This document shows positions 1-11,323 of a stretch of DNA of 64,000 nucleotides, in pieces (positions within the stretch are counted from its first letter, which is position 1; each line of letters opens with the position of its first letter). The position numbers and the translations under genes were made by a program. Under the pieces are notes generated by a model, which was not told the origin of the DNA, ran no database searches, and saw only the letters and a list, made by a program, of their open reading frames with translations. Origin of the DNA: Allopusillimonas ginsengisoli (GTDB lineage Bacteria; Pseudomonadota; Gammaproteobacteria; Burkholderiales; Burkholderiaceae_B); NCBI GenBank assembly GCA_005239165.1, contig RAPG01000004.1:248001-312000 (forward strand), written 5' to 3'.

Positions 1-134
1 TGTTTTCGCAACCCGGCGCTCTGTCGGCCTCGCAGCTTGATGAACTGATCGCGCAAATACGCGACCTGGACATGGAGCAAGTGCACGCCGAAATTGCCGC
101 CCAGCAAAACGGCGCTGGCGAACAAGACGCCTGA
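1..134 (+). CDS. C-terminal fragment of a plus-strand protein, possibly thioredoxin-like
   Basis: An open frame enters from the left edge and stops with TGA at 132-134, leaving about 43 residues. The visible tail begins FSQPGALSASQLDELI and then becomes an acidic, Gln/Glu-rich helix. A G-x-L-x-x-x-x-L-x-x-L-I ending of this kind is seen at the last helix of thioredoxin-fold proteins, so a thioredoxin family member is a guess. No catalytic motif lies in the window, so the assignment is weak. It converges on yigZ. Confidence 0.4.
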   Translation, partial: FSQPGALSASQLDELIAQIRDLDMEQVHAEIAAQQNGAGEQDA

Positions 135-208
135 TTCAGGCTGCGTGTGACCTGCTGGCGGCACCACGTCTGGCAGGCGCGCATATCAGAGCGTAGTGGC
201 ACGCCCTG

Positions 209-802
209 CTACTCTTGCTGCTGCCACAAGCCTTTGCCGCGCGTCAGGTTGGTATGCAGGGCCTGCAGTGCTGCAGCCTGGGTGCGGGGCACAGCAAGTG
301 CCCAGCGCACACCGGTATCAATAAACTGCTCGTCAAGCACTCGCGCATCAAAGCCAGGCAAGCGTGCCCGCAAAAGAGCCATCTCGGCAAAATCGCAGGC
401 ACAGCTTACCTGCACTTCGTCCACAAGCTCGGTTTTGGCAGCCAGACGCAGACATTGCGCCGCTGCGCCACCATAGGCGCGCACCAAGCCGCCTGTCCCC
501 AGTTTTACACCACCAAACCAGCGTATAACCAATACTGCGACGCGGTCGCACTGCTGGCCTTCTATGGCCTGCAAAATCGGGCGCCCGGCTGTACCGCCAG
601 GCTCACCGTCATCGTTGAAGCGGTATTCGGCGCCGATGCGGTACGCCCAGCAATTATGCGTGGCATCGGCAACGCTGTGCGCTGCGATGAACGCCAACGC
701 CTCTTCGGGCGTTTGCACGGTATCGGCCAGCGCCAGAAACCGGCTTTTCTTGACATCTTCTTCGTAAGACGCCGGTGCGCTCAAGGTATACGAAACAGGC
801 AC
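209..802 (-). CDS. yigZ: IMPACT/YigZ family protein
   Basis: A 197-residue protein of the UPF0029/IMPACT family, the usual length for bacterial YigZ. The family core is visible: CWAYRIG at 51-57, NDDGEPGGTAG at 63-73 and RWFGGVKLGTGGL at 94-106, followed by a smaller C-terminal domain. Eukaryotic IMPACT modulates GCN2 signalling; the bacterial function is not settled, although a ribosome- or nucleic-acid-related role is often suggested. It is the last gene of a minus-strand run and starts only 8 bp after the ybiT stop, so the two are probably co-transcribed. Confidence 0.93.
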   Translation of the reverse strand: MPVSYTLSAPASYEEDVKKSRFLALADTVQTPEEALAFIAAHSVADATHNCWAYRIGAEYRFNDDGEPGGTAGRPILQAIEGQQCDRVAVLVIRWFGGVKLGTGGLVRAYGGAAAQCLRLAAKTELVDEVQVSCACDFAEMALLRARLPGFDARVLDEQFIDTGVRWALAVPRTQAAALQALHTNLTRGKGLWQQQE

Positions 803-810
803 CCGCTACA

Positions 811-2412
811 TCAGGCGGCGATTCCGCGCGAAGCGAGGTACTCGTCGTAGCTGCCTGTGTAGTCAATGATCTGGCCGTCTGGCATGATCTCAATGATGCG
901 GGTAGCCAGACCTGATACGAATTCGCGGTCATGTGACACGAAAAACAGCGTGCCTTCGTACAGTTCCAGTGCAAACTGCAACGACTCGATTGATTCCATA
1001 TCCAGGTGGTTGGTTGGTTCGTCGAGCAGCAAAACGTTATGTCGACCCAGCATCAGCCGCCCGAAACTCATGCGGTTTTTCTCACCACCAGAAAGCACAT
1101 TTACCTCTTTGCTGATGTCGTCGCCGGAAAATAGCAGACGCCCCATTACTGAACGCAACGACTGGTCATCATCGCCCGGCTGCCGGTAATCACCCAGCCA
1201 GTCAAAAAGGTTTTTGGTGGAATCGAACTGATGGGATACGTCTTGCGCCATATAGCCTATGTCGGCCGTATCAGACCACTTTACCGCACCTGTATCGGGT
1301 TTCAGATCATTGGCCAGCATTCTGAGCAGTGTGGTTTTACCTACGCCGTTAGCACCAATAATGGCTACTTTCTGGCCTGCCTCGACCATGGCGGAGTAAT
1401 TGCGGATAACCGGCTGATCAAAAGCCTTGCTTATGCCCTCGATGGTGACGGCGAGGCGGTGCAAGACCTTGTTCTGCTCGAACCGAATATATGGATTCTG
1501 GCGCGACGACGGCTTGACCTGGACGGATTCTGACTTGATGCGGTCTATCTGCTTTAGCCGTGAAGTTGCCTGGCGCGCCTTGGACTTGTTGGCCGAAAAC
1601 CGGCGGACAAAGTCTTGAAGTTCGGCCACGCGCTCTTTCGCCTTGGCATTGGCGTTGGTCAGACGCTCGCGTGCCTGGGTGGACGCCAGCATGTAGTCAT
1701 CATAGTTGCCCGGGTAGATACGCAGCTCACGGTAGTCAAGGTCGGCCATATGCGTACACACCTGATTCAGGAAGTGACGGTCATGGCTGATGATGATCAT
1801 GGTGCTCTGATAGCTATTGAGCACGTCTTCGAGCCAGCGTATGGTGTTGATGTCGAGGTTGTTGGTTGGTTCGTCGAGCAGCAAGACATCAGGGTTGGAA
1901 AACAGGGCCTGGGCCAGCAGCACCCGCAACTTCCAGCCCGGTGCGACTTCACGCATGGGCAGCTCGTGCTGGTCTACTGTTAACTCGAGGCCCAGCAGCA
2001 GTTCGCCAGCGCGTGACTCAGCCGTATACCCGTCGTACTCCGCAAACTTGGCTTCAAGCTCGGCGGCGCGCATGTAGTCGTCTTCAGTGGCCTCTGGGTT
2101 GTCGTAAATTGCATCGCGTTCAGTCATTACCTGCCACATTTCTTCGTGGCCCATCATGACCACGTCGAGAACACGCACATCTTCGTAGGCAAACTGATCT
2201 TGGCGCAACTTGCCCAAGCGTACGCCCGGCTCAAGCGAGACGTTACCCGCGCTGGGCTCCAGATCATCGCCAATAATCTTCATGAAGGTAGATTTGCCGG
2301 AACCATTGGCCCCAATGAGGCCGTATCGGTTTCCTTCACCAAACTTGACGCTGACGTTTTCAAAAAGCGGCTTGGAGCCGAACTGTATAGTTAGATTGGC
2401 AGTTGAGATCAC
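811..2412 (-). CDS. ybiT: ABC-F ATPase, YbiT type
   Basis: A 533-residue soluble protein with two ABC ATPase domains and no membrane segment. The first Walker A is GANGSGKST near 34-42 and the second GANGVGKTT near residue 350. The first signature is the degenerate APGWKLR form and the second is LSGGEKNRM. Both Walker B motifs read LLLDEPTN. The linker contains the SRQNP(Y/F)IRFEQ stretch typical of E. coli YbiT, and similarity to YbiT runs the whole length. ABC-F proteins act on the ribosome during translation rather than in transport. It lies between ldcA and yigZ on the same strand. Confidence 0.95.
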   Translation of the reverse strand: MISTANLTIQFGSKPLFENVSVKFGEGNRYGLIGANGSGKSTFMKIIGDDLEPSAGNVSLEPGVRLGKLRQDQFAYEDVRVLDVVMMGHEEMWQVMTERDAIYDNPEATEDDYMRAAELEAKFAEYDGYTAESRAGELLLGLELTVDQHELPMREVAPGWKLRVLLAQALFSNPDVLLLDEPTNNLDINTIRWLEDVLNSYQSTMIIISHDRHFLNQVCTHMADLDYRELRIYPGNYDDYMLASTQARERLTNANAKAKERVAELQDFVRRFSANKSKARQATSRLKQIDRIKSESVQVKPSSRQNPYIRFEQNKVLHRLAVTIEGISKAFDQPVIRNYSAMVEAGQKVAIIGANGVGKTTLLRMLANDLKPDTGAVKWSDTADIGYMAQDVSHQFDSTKNLFDWLGDYRQPGDDDQSLRSVMGRLLFSGDDISKEVNVLSGGEKNRMSFGRLMLGRHNVLLLDEPTNHLDMESIESLQFALELYEGTLFFVSHDREFVSGLATRIIEIMPDGQIIDYTGSYDEYLASRGIAA

Positions 2413-2518
2413 AGGGTGGGGTTCGCAGTAAGTAATTCAGAACACAGAACAACTCACTAGTTTAACAAGCGCCACGCATGAATGCTTGCCGCCAGGCCAG
2501 GTGACCGGACGAGCCCGT

Positions 2519-3625
2519 TCAGTGACGCTCTTCAAGTACCAGGTGCGCCAGCCCCCGCTCAGTAGCGATGCCAACCTTGCGGCCTATGGGCAGCGTTGCC
2601 TTTACCTTGACATGACCGTAAGGCAGCCCCGTTACTACCGGCACCTTGACATATTCACGCAGCCAGGCGACCACTGCAGGCAAATCATAGCCATTGTCGA
2701 TGCTGCCAAGCCGGTAGTCGGTGAAGCGGCCAAGCACAATCGCCTTCTGCCGACCCAGTATGCCGGCATGCCACAAATGCGTCAGCATGCGCTCGATACG
2801 GAACGGGTGCTCGCTGATATCTTCGAGAAACAGGATGCCACCCCGAATTTTAGGCATGTAGGGCGTGCCCACCAATGATGCGACCATGGCCAGATTGCCG
2901 CCCCACAGCACGCCCCGCGCGTCTACCGGGTCAGCGTCTTCAGTCTCAAAGCCCAGCACTTCGAGTTCACCGTGCATGGCTTCAACAAACAGTGCGGCGG
3001 TAAGGTCGTCCATGCGGGCGGCCCCGAAATCAAAAACTGCCGTCGGTCCGGCGTAACTGCACGCCCCCGTTTTAGCCAGCAGAGCCAGGTTAAATGCGGT
3101 GAAATCGCTTTGACCGATAAACGTCTTGCCGCTGTCTGCGACAGCCTGCCAGTCAATAAAAGGCAACAACCTGGACAAGCCATAACCACCCCGCGTGGCC
3201 ATGACCACCGGATGTTTCTGTTTCAGGGAGCGAGTAATGGCCGCCAGACGCTGTTTATCGGTACCTGCAAACCGTTCATGCACGGCCAATGCTGTGCGGT
3301 CAACCGCCGTACGAAACCCCAGCGAGCTCAAACGGGTGCGTGCTTTCTCAAGCGCGGCCGCATCCGTTACAGCCCCCGAAGGTGAAAACAGATAAATGCC
3401 ACCGGGTGCCGGATGACTGTTTTCATAATTATGCTCGTGCGAGTGCTCGTGCCCGGGAAGATGATCGTGACCGCGACCCTTTTCAGCATCAGATGCCTTA
3501 CCCGCTTTCACCGCCTTCTTGCCCCGGGGTGCTGCGCGTTTGGCTGGTTTGGCCGCGCTGTGTTCGTGATTATCAACAACGGCGGCTACCGTGTCGGGGT
3601 GGGACTGGGTGCGGGCCTTGGCCAT
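2519..3625 (-). CDS. ldcA: LD-carboxypeptidase (peptidase S66) with a His-rich N-terminal extension
   Basis: This enzyme trims the terminal D-alanine from tetrapeptides during cytoplasmic murein recycling. The S66 domain starts near residue 75 with IYLFSPSG; RGGYGLSRLL and GQSD (serine near 173, the expected nucleophile) follow, and the glutamate (FLED) and histidine (YGHVK) regions of the Ser-Glu-His triad are present. I chose the ATG at 3625 because AGGA lies about 10 bp upstream; an in-frame ATG at 3658 or 3679 would add 11 or 18 residues. Unusually, residues 1-72 are a Lys/Ala-rich then histidine-rich segment (seven His within residues 53-71) absent from ordinary LdcA. There is no signal peptide, so a cytoplasmic location is expected. 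Confidence 0.9.
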   Translation of the reverse strand: MAKARTQSHPDTVAAVVDNHEHSAAKPAKRAAPRGKKAVKAGKASDAEKGRGHDHLPGHEHSHEHNYENSHPAPGGIYLFSPSGAVTDAAALEKARTRLSSLGFRTAVDRTALAVHERFAGTDKQRLAAITRSLKQKHPVVMATRGGYGLSRLLPFIDWQAVADSGKTFIGQSDFTAFNLALLAKTGACSYAGPTAVFDFGAARMDDLTAALFVEAMHGELEVLGFETEDADPVDARGVLWGGNLAMVASLVGTPYMPKIRGGILFLEDISEHPFRIERMLTHLWHAGILGRQKAIVLGRFTDYRLGSIDNGYDLPAVVAWLREYVKVPVVTGLPYGHVKVKATLPIGRKVGIATERGLAHLVLEERH

Positions 3626-3780
3626 GAGAACGAATTCCTGCTGAATATTGACAGACATAATGGTAATACACCCGGGCAAACCACGTGCAAATCATCGTGG
3701 CACCCCTGCCGTCTGAGGGGCAAAGCCTGTTGCTCACGCTGTCAAGCGTGTGCAGGCCAAGGTAAACAACCACCTCTGAC

Positions 3781-5191
<1,411 letters not shown>

Positions 5192-5265
5192 ATACCTCGT
5201 GTGATACGCCTGGATTTAGCGAGGACGCCAGGCGGGATCGATGATGTTGAGTTTACCGCGGGCAC

Positions 5266-6741
5266 TTAACCGCAGCGCCTGAGCCGCCGCAGTACGCGAG
5301 GAAGCATGCCCGGCAGATCTTCTGATATAAGACCGATGCCAAATAGACGTGCCGCCTCGCCATGTAACCAGACCGCCGCCGCAGCTGCCTCGAAAAGGGG
5401 CATGCCCTGCGCGATCAGGCCGGCCGTCATGCCGGCCAGAACGTCACCGGTACCGCCGGTAGCCAGTTGAGGCGGCGCATTGCTGTTAATGACAGCCCGC
5501 CCGTCAGGCGCAGCAATAACGGTATCAGCACCCTTCAGAACAACGACTGCACCGCTAAGTTGTGCAGCGCTGAGCGCCCGTTCAAGCCTGCTGCCGCCGC
5601 CCGGAAAGACTCGGTTGAATTCTCCATCATGCGGCGTAAGCACACATGGCCCCTGGATAGCATCAAAAAACACCTGAGGATCATTGCCAAACACGCTGAT
5701 GGCATCGGCATCAAGCACCACCGCCCTCTCACCCTGCAGTATCTGCAAGGCCTGACGCCGCGTTAGCTCAGAGATACCTGCACCAGGCCCCAGAACGACG
5801 ACATTGATACGGGCATCAGCCAGAATATCGCCCAGAGACCCTGACTCGCGTACAGGATGCACCATAATGCTGGTAAGCGCGGAAGCGTAGATAGGCCACG
5901 ACAGCAACGGCGCTGCGACCGTGACCAGCCCAGCCCCCATCCGCGCGCAGGCCGTGGCCGCCAGGCGGGCAGCGCCGGTCATGACACGCCCTCCTACAAC
6001 CAGCGCATGGCCGCGCTGGTACTTGTGGGTATCGACGCGCGGCCATGGAAACTGGTGCAGCCACAACGCCGGGTGGTTTTCGAAAAATAGCGGTTCAATG
6101 GCGTCGAGCACGGCGTCAGGAATACCAATATCAGCCACCACCACGTCACCACATAATTGCCGGCCCGGCAAAAGCACATGGCCAGGCTTTTTGCGAAAAA
6201 AGGTAACGGTTAAACACGCCTGCGCCACTGGCCCGGGTGCCATACCAAGTTCGCCGTCCAGGCCGCTGGGCACGTCAACGGCACACACAGGCAAACCACT
6301 GTCGGCCAGGACTGATACCGTGTCGGCTGCCGCGCCCTCCAGTGGCCGCGAAAACCCGGCACCAAACAGAGCGTCAACGACCAGACCTGCGCCGTCGAGC
6401 AAGGAGGGAGACATGGGCTCGATTGCGCCTGCCCATAAACGTGCGTGATGAGCGGCATCACCCGATAAAGCGTCTGGCGCCCCAAGCAGCCCTAACCGTA
6501 CAGGCCAGCCAGCAGCGCGCAGATGACGAGCGGCGACAAAGCCGTCGCCACCATTGTTGCCGGGACCACAGAGTACCGAGACCGGGCCGGGTGGCCAGCG
6601 CGCGATGATGGCTTGCGCAACAGCCGCGCCAGCTGCTTCCATAAGCACCTGGCCCGACACACCCGCCTTCATGGCAGCCTCATCGGCTGCATACATTTGG
6701 CTGGGGGTCAGCAACGCATATGCGTAAGCTGCAGTTTTCAT
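5266..6741 (-). CDS. nnr: Bifunctional NAD(P)H-hydrate epimerase / ADP-dependent dehydratase
   Basis: A metabolite-repair enzyme that recycles hydrated NAD(P)H. The N-terminal YjeF_N epimerase domain shows GPGNNGGDGFVAARHL near 59-74. The C-terminal ribokinase-like dehydratase domain shows TPHDGEF and GGTGDVLAGM, the nucleotide-binding motif. The 491-residue length matches the E. coli YjeF (Nnr) two-domain fusion. It is the first gene of the minus-strand run through yigZ, and a 168-bp gap separates it from the divergent ABC exporter. Confidence 0.95.
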   Translation of the reverse strand: MKTAAYAYALLTPSQMYAADEAAMKAGVSGQVLMEAAGAAVAQAIIARWPPGPVSVLCGPGNNGGDGFVAARHLRAAGWPVRLGLLGAPDALSGDAAHHARLWAGAIEPMSPSLLDGAGLVVDALFGAGFSRPLEGAAADTVSVLADSGLPVCAVDVPSGLDGELGMAPGPVAQACLTVTFFRKKPGHVLLPGRQLCGDVVVADIGIPDAVLDAIEPLFFENHPALWLHQFPWPRVDTHKYQRGHALVVGGRVMTGAARLAATACARMGAGLVTVAAPLLSWPIYASALTSIMVHPVRESGSLGDILADARINVVVLGPGAGISELTRRQALQILQGERAVVLDADAISVFGNDPQVFFDAIQGPCVLTPHDGEFNRVFPGGGSRLERALSAAQLSGAVVVLKGADTVIAAPDGRAVINSNAPPQLATGGTGDVLAGMTAGLIAQGMPLFEAAAAAVWLHGEAARLFGIGLISEDLPGMLPRVLRRLRRCG

Positions 6742-6909
6742 GCAAAAACACCCTTACCCATCATGTGACGGGCAACTTCTGTGCCACTAAGTGGCAGGAG
6801 AATAAGACCATTTCCAGCCCTGCACAGCACGGCGCTCAGAACAGTGAGCCGAGACTGAACTTTGGCCTTTGAATATGCTATTGTGCCCGAGTGTCATCGG
6901 AAAATCATT

Positions 6910-7839
6910 ATGCAGCCAGTCATTTCTATAGCAGGCCTGAACAAAATCTACGCCAGCGGCTTCCAGGCACTTAAAGACATTAACCTGGATATTCGTCGCG
7001 GCGAAATCTTTGCACTACTTGGCCCCAACGGGGCCGGAAAAACCACACTGATCAGCGTCATTTGTGGCCTGACCAACGCGAGCAGTGGCACTGTGCTGGC
7101 CGATGGTCATGATATTGTCCACAACTACCGCGAGGCCCGCGCAAAAATCGGCCTGGTTCCCCAAGAACTCACCACCGACGCATTTGAAACTGTCTGGGCT
7201 ACCGTCAGCTTCAGCCGTGGTCTGTTTGGAAAGCCACGAGACCCTACACATATCGAAAAAGTGCTGCGATCACTGTCGCTTTGGGATAAAAAAGACAACA
7301 AACTCATCACCCTGTCAGGGGGCATGAAACGCCGCGTGTTGATTGCCAAGGCGCTTTCACACGAACCTCAAATACTTTTTCTGGACGAACCCACCGCCGG
7401 GGTAGATGTTTCTTTACGCAAAGACATGTGGGCGTTGGTGCGCACACTGCGCAGCACCGGCGTCACCGTCATTCTGACCACGCACTATATCGAAGAAGCC
7501 GAAGACATGGCTGACCGTGTAGGCGTCATCAATAACGGTGAAATCGTGTTGGTTGAGAACAAAATAGAACTGATGCGCAAACTGGGTAAAAAACAGCTGT
7601 TGTTGCAATTGTCCCAGCCATTGCAGGCCATACCCTCGTCGCTGGCAGCATTCAAGCTGGAAACCTCGCCCAACGACCCCTGCGAACTGATCTACACCTA
7701 CGACATCCACGCAGGCCAGAACGCCATCACTGAGCTGTTTGACGCATTGCGTCATGCAGGTGTTCACTTCAAAGACCTGCGTACCAAGCAAAGTTCGCTG
7801 GAAGAAATTTTCGTGCAATTACTGCAGGACGCAAAATGA
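6910..7839 (+). CDS. ABC exporter ATP-binding subunit (YadG-like)
   Basis: A 309-residue ATPase of an ABC-2 type exporter. It carries Walker [10 protein letters not shown], the signature LSGGMKRRV, Walker [13 protein letters not shown] and the switch histidine (TTHY). The C-terminal extension after about residue 230 is typical of ABC-2 exporter ATPases. The ATG at 6910 is preferred to the longer frame from 6862 because similarity begins with QPVISIAGL. Its TGA overlaps the permease ATG by 4 bp, indicating translational coupling. The cargo is unknown; E. coli YadGH is the closest architecture I recognise. Confidence 0.92.
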   Translation: MQPVISIAGLNKIYASGFQALKDINLDIRRGEIFALLGPNGAGKTTLISVICGLTNASSGTVLADGHDIVHNYREARAKIGLVPQELTTDAFETVWATVSFSRGLFGKPRDPTHIEKVLRSLSLWDKKDNKLITLSGGMKRRVLIAKALSHEPQILFLDEPTAGVDVSLRKDMWALVRTLRSTGVTVILTTHYIEEAEDMADRVGVINNGEIVLVENKIELMRKLGKKQLLLQLSQPLQAIPSSLAAFKLETSPNDPCELIYTYDIHAGQNAITELFDALRHAGVHFKDLRTKQSSLEEIFVQLLQDAK

Positions 7840-8597
7840 ACCTTCATGCCATGCGTGCCATTTATCTTTTCGAAATGGCACGAAGCTGGCGCACGCTGCT
7901 GCAAAGCCTGGTGGCGCCGGTACTCTCAACGTCATTGTATTTTGTGGTGTTTGGCGCAGCCATCGGCAACCGCATCACAGAAATAGAAGGCATCAGCTAC
8001 GGCGCTTTCATCGTACCTGGTCTGGTCATGCTATCGCTGCTTACGCAAAGCATATCCAACGCTTCATTCGGTATTTATTTTCCGAAGTTTACGGGCACTA
8101 TCTATGAGATTCTGTCAGCGCCTGTGTCGCATCTGGAAATGGTGATCAGCTATGTGGGTGCCGCAGCCACCAAGTCTATTGTGCTGGCGGCCATCATACT
8201 TTTGACGGCAGAATTTTTTGTACCACTGCATATCGACCACCCAATGTGGATGCTCACGTTTCTGATACTCACATCAATAACCTTCAGCCTTTTTGGGTTC
8301 ATCATCGGCATCTGGGCCGATGGCTTCGAAAAGCTGCAGCTGGTGCCGCTGCTCATTGTTACCCCGTTAACCTTTCTGGGTGGCAGTTTTTATTCTATTG
8401 ATATGCTGCCGCCATTCTGGCAAAAAGTTACCCTGCTTAACCCGGTGGTGTACCTGGTAAGCGGTTTTCGCTGGAGCTTTTACGGCATTGCTGACGTTAA
8501 CGTATACGTTAGCCTGGGCATGACCCTGTTTTTCTTGTTGTTATGCGCGCTGCTACTGGCCAGAATCTTCAAGACAGGCTACCGCCTGAAGCCCTGA
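7836..8597 (+). CDS. ABC-2 type exporter permease (YadH-like)
   Basis: A 253-residue inner-membrane protein with about six hydrophobic segments. It contains the ABC-2 family stretch [20 protein letters not shown] and ends with the basic tail KTGYRLKP. It overlaps the ATPase gene by 4 bp (ATGA) and the two products should form the transporter. No periplasmic adaptor or outer-membrane channel is adjacent. A hairpin about 50 bp downstream may terminate the transcript. Confidence 0.92.
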   Translation: MNLHAMRAIYLFEMARSWRTLLQSLVAPVLSTSLYFVVFGAAIGNRITEIEGISYGAFIVPGLVMLSLLTQSISNASFGIYFPKFTGTIYEILSAPVSHLEMVISYVGAAATKSIVLAAIILLTAEFFVPLHIDHPMWMLTFLILTSITFSLFGFIIGIWADGFEKLQLVPLLIVTPLTFLGGSFYSIDMLPPFWQKVTLLNPVVYLVSGFRWSFYGIADVNVYVSLGMTLFFLLLCALLLARIFKTGYRLKP

Positions 8598-8646
8598 AGC
8601 GCCACAACATACGCGCCTATCTTAAGCAAGGTGGCTGGTCTGGACT

Positions 8647-8680
8647 ACGTGACAGCGCGCCGAAGCGCTGCCACGTTTAT
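8647..8680 (+). terminator. Candidate terminator after the ABC exporter operon
   Basis: An inverted repeat runs from ACGTG-a-CAGCGC (8647-8658) to GCGCTG-c-CACGT (8665-8676) with a 6-nt loop, followed by TTAT. The U-tract is weak, so termination is only probable. A second hairpin, AGCTA-AACGCT / AGCGTT-g-TAGCT inside CCC/GGG (8691-8723), lies just downstream. Confidence 0.45.
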
Positions 8681-8800
8681 AACGAAATCTCCCACAGCTA
8701 AACGCTAAGCGTTGTAGCTAGGGTTGGGAATGCGCTCGCGATATGTTCAAACCACACATATGCATTGCGATCAGGCAGCTAGGCTTTAGTCACATACCTG

Positions 8801-8988
8801 TTTTTCAAACAGGCATCCGCGTTTCAATTAGGTACCAGCTTTTCCATCAAACACCCACGTTTCCATCACGCACCAGCTCTTCAATCAGACACCCGCGTTT
8901 CCATCACGTACAGCTTTTCAATCAGACACCCGTGTTTCCATCCCGTGTCTGTATCTCGACCAGGAGTTCGCCCTTCAATCACGAAAGT
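8801..8988. repeat. Degenerate hierarchical tandem repeat (19 bp nested in 38 bp)
   Basis: Between the exporter and yajQ, a unit of about 19 bp with the core TTTC(C/A)ATCA recurs at 8822, 8841, 8860, 8879, 8898, 8916 and 8935. More diverged copies lie at 8801, 8954 and 8973. Alternate units resemble each other more (one type ends CACCCGCG, the other CACCAGCT), giving a 38-bp higher-order period at 8796, 8834, 8872 and 8910. The last copy enters the 3' end of yajQ. Units abut directly, so this is not a CRISPR array. No protein-like function is apparent, because 19 and 38 are not multiples of three. Confidence 0.85.
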
Positions 8989-9457
8989 TGTTGAACTGCA
9001 GCGGCAGGTCGACATCTGTTTTACGCAGCAAAGCCATGGCAGCTTGCAGGTCATCGCGTTTTTTACCGGTAACGCGTAGCTTGTCGCCATTGATCTGTGA
9101 TTCAACCTTGAGCTTGGCCGCTTTCATGGCCGCAATAAGCTTTTTGGATTGCGCCTGCTCAATGCCCTGACGTACGGTGACCTTGCGCCGCGCGCCCGAA
9201 ACGTTTTCGAGCGGATCACCGATCTCCATGCAACGTATATCAATGCTGCGCGCTGTTAAGCGGCCACGCAAGATATCCAGCATTTGATTAAGCTGAAAAA
9301 CACTGGGGGCAGACTGGGTGACCACATACCCTTCCAGCTCGAACACGGCGCCCGTACCCTTAAAGTCAAAACGGGTTTCGATCTCGCGATTGGCTTGATC
9401 AACCGCGTTGCTGAGTTCGTGTTTATCTACCTCTGAAACCACATCAAAAGATGGCAT
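8975..9457 (-). CDS. yajQ: YajQ family nucleotide-binding protein
   Basis: A 160-residue cytoplasmic protein of the UPF0234 family, starting MPSFDVVSEVD and containing NREIETRFDFKG, both hallmarks of YajQ. Two ferredoxin-like domains make up the family fold. Some members bind cyclic di-GMP and influence transcription, and others have been linked to tRNA binding. The gene stands alone between the repeat region and the acyl-CoA synthetase. Its last codons overlap the degenerate end of the tandem repeat. Confidence 0.95.
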   Translation of the reverse strand: MPSFDVVSEVDKHELSNAVDQANREIETRFDFKGTGAVFELEGYVVTQSAPSVFQLNQMLDILRGRLTARSIDIRCMEIGDPLENVSGARRKVTVRQGIEQAQSKKLIAAMKAAKLKVESQINGDKLRVTGKKRDDLQAAMALLRKTDVDLPLQFNNFRD

Positions 9458-9567
9458 GCATCAACCTCTGTATGACAACGGGCCACGCCCGTATGGAAAT
9501 TTTTGGCAAGAAGCCATTAAATCACGGCTCTTGCACAGTAACGATTATGCCGTAAATAGGACAACAA

Positions 9568-11229
9568 CTACTGGGCTACCGAAGCGTTCAGCGCTTCGGC
9601 GCGTTTGCGCAACTCAAATTTCTGGATTTTGCCGGTAGATGTTTTGGGGAGCTCGCAGAACAACACGGTTTTGGGCACCTTGAAATTAGCCATGTGCTTC
9701 TTGCAATGCGCAATAATTTCGTCGGACGTAACCTCTGCATCAGCCTTGAGTTCAAGAAAAGCGCATGGCGTTTCACCCCATTTATCATCGGGCCGTGCCA
9801 CTACGGCAGCAGCGAGTACAGCCGGGTGGCGGTAAAGCACATCTTCAATTTCGATAGAAGAAATATTTTCACCGCCTGAAATAATAATGTCTTTATTTCG
9901 GTCTTTGATTTTGACGTAACCGTCTGGGTACATGACAGCCAGATCACCGCTATGAAACCACCCCCCTCGCAACGCTTCTTGCGTAGCCTCGGGGTTTTTA
10001 AGATACCCCTTCATGGCGATATTGCCGCGGAACATAATCTCGCCCATGGTTTCTCCATCTGCAGGCACAGGCTGCATGGTTTCGCCATCCATGACCGCAA
10101 TACCACGCTCAAGATGATAGGCCACGCCCTGACGCGAATTAAGCCGCGCACGTTCACCAATGTCGAGATCGTTCCAGCTGTCGTGCTTTGGGCACACTGT
10201 GGCCGGGCCGTAGGTTTCGGTCAGGCCGTAAACATGCAAAAGATCGAAGCCCAGGCGTTCCATGCCTTCTATCATGGATGCGGGCGGCGCTGCACCAGCC
10301 ACCATGGCCTTGACCCCTGAAGGAATACCCTCTTTCATGCTCTGCGGCGCATTGACTAGCAGACTGTGCACTATGGGTGCGCCACAATAATGTGTGACAC
10401 CATGCTCACGCATGGCGTCACAGATGGCTTGAACCTCTACCCGGCGCAAACACACATTGACCCCTGCACGCGCCGCAACTGCCCATGGAAAGCACCACCC
10501 ATTACAGTGGAACATAGGCAAAGTCCAAAGATAGACGGCGTGGTGCGGCATGTCCCATTCGAGAATATTTGAAATGGCTGCCGCTGCAGCACCCCGATGG
10601 TGGTAAACCACCCCTTTTGGCTTGCCTGTCGTGCCGCTGGTGTAGTTAAGCGCGATGGCGTCCCATTCATCGGCGGGCAGTTCCCACGCATAATCAGGGT
10701 CGCCGCCAGCGATGTAAGCTTCGTATTCGATTTCACCTGCTGTGTCATTGCCGCCGGTGTACAGCACGTCTGCGGCATCAATAACCTTGATGGGCTGTGT
10801 ATTGGCACGCAAACCAATTGCCTTGCTGACCACGGACGCAAACTCGGTGTCAACGATAATGACCTTGGCCTCGCCATGATCCAGCATATAGGCGATCATT
10901 TCGGGATCAAGCCGTGTGTTCAGTGTATTGAGCACCGCCCCCGTCATGGGAACCCCAAAATGCGCTTCGACCATGGGGGGAGTGTTGGGCATCATGACTG
11001 CGACGGTATCACCCTTGCCTATACCGTCTTTGCTGAGCGCGCTGGCGAGCTGCCTACATCGGGTGTAGACCTCGGCCCAGGTACGGCGCAGAGCGGAAGA
11101 GCCTGAGCCGTGGATGACGGCGAGCTGGTCTGGATAAACGCTGGCAGTACGTTCGATGAATGACAGCGGAGAAATAGGTGCGTAATTGGCCGGAGTTTTG
11201 GGTAAACCTTGCTCGTAGATACTGGACAT
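9568..11229 (-). CDS. Acyl-CoA synthetase (AMP-forming)
   Basis: A 553-residue member of the ANL adenylating superfamily that activates a carboxylic acid with ATP and CoA. Motifs include the P-loop-like YTSGTTGKPKGV near 201, YGLTETYGP near 346, the hinge aspartate region GWFHSGDLAV near 427, KDRNKDIIISGGEN near 445 and the catalytic lysine in STGKIQKFELR near the C-terminus. The overall sequence is closest to the medium-chain/methylmercaptopropionate ligase group (AlkK/DmdB-like), so a medium- or short-chain fatty acid is likely. No beta-oxidation genes are adjacent. Confidence 0.92.
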   Translation of the reverse strand: MSSIYEQGLPKTPANYAPISPLSFIERTASVYPDQLAVIHGSGSSALRRTWAEVYTRCRQLASALSKDGIGKGDTVAVMMPNTPPMVEAHFGVPMTGAVLNTLNTRLDPEMIAYMLDHGEAKVIIVDTEFASVVSKAIGLRANTQPIKVIDAADVLYTGGNDTAGEIEYEAYIAGGDPDYAWELPADEWDAIALNYTSGTTGKPKGVVYHHRGAAAAAISNILEWDMPHHAVYLWTLPMFHCNGWCFPWAVAARAGVNVCLRRVEVQAICDAMREHGVTHYCGAPIVHSLLVNAPQSMKEGIPSGVKAMVAGAAPPASMIEGMERLGFDLLHVYGLTETYGPATVCPKHDSWNDLDIGERARLNSRQGVAYHLERGIAVMDGETMQPVPADGETMGEIMFRGNIAMKGYLKNPEATQEALRGGWFHSGDLAVMYPDGYVKIKDRNKDIIISGGENISSIEIEDVLYRHPAVLAAAVVARPDDKWGETPCAFLELKADAEVTSDEIIAHCKKHMANFKVPKTVLFCELPKTSTGKIQKFELRKRAEALNASVAQ

Positions 11230-11323
11230 CTTTCGTCTCCTTAGCCTTGTAATTCATAGTTTGAGGGCGCCCCTTTACCGCCACGCGGAAGCGCTCCGTT
11301 CTTATAAAATCATAGCTTCCGGC

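Noticed and set aside
8801..8988. CRISPR array
   Set aside because: Repeats abut without unique spacers, are degenerate, and no cas genes are nearby.
8743..8994. 83-codon plus-strand frame across the 19-bp repeats
   Set aside because: A 19-bp period cannot keep a protein repeat in frame, and there is no ribosome-binding site; treated as DNA repeat.
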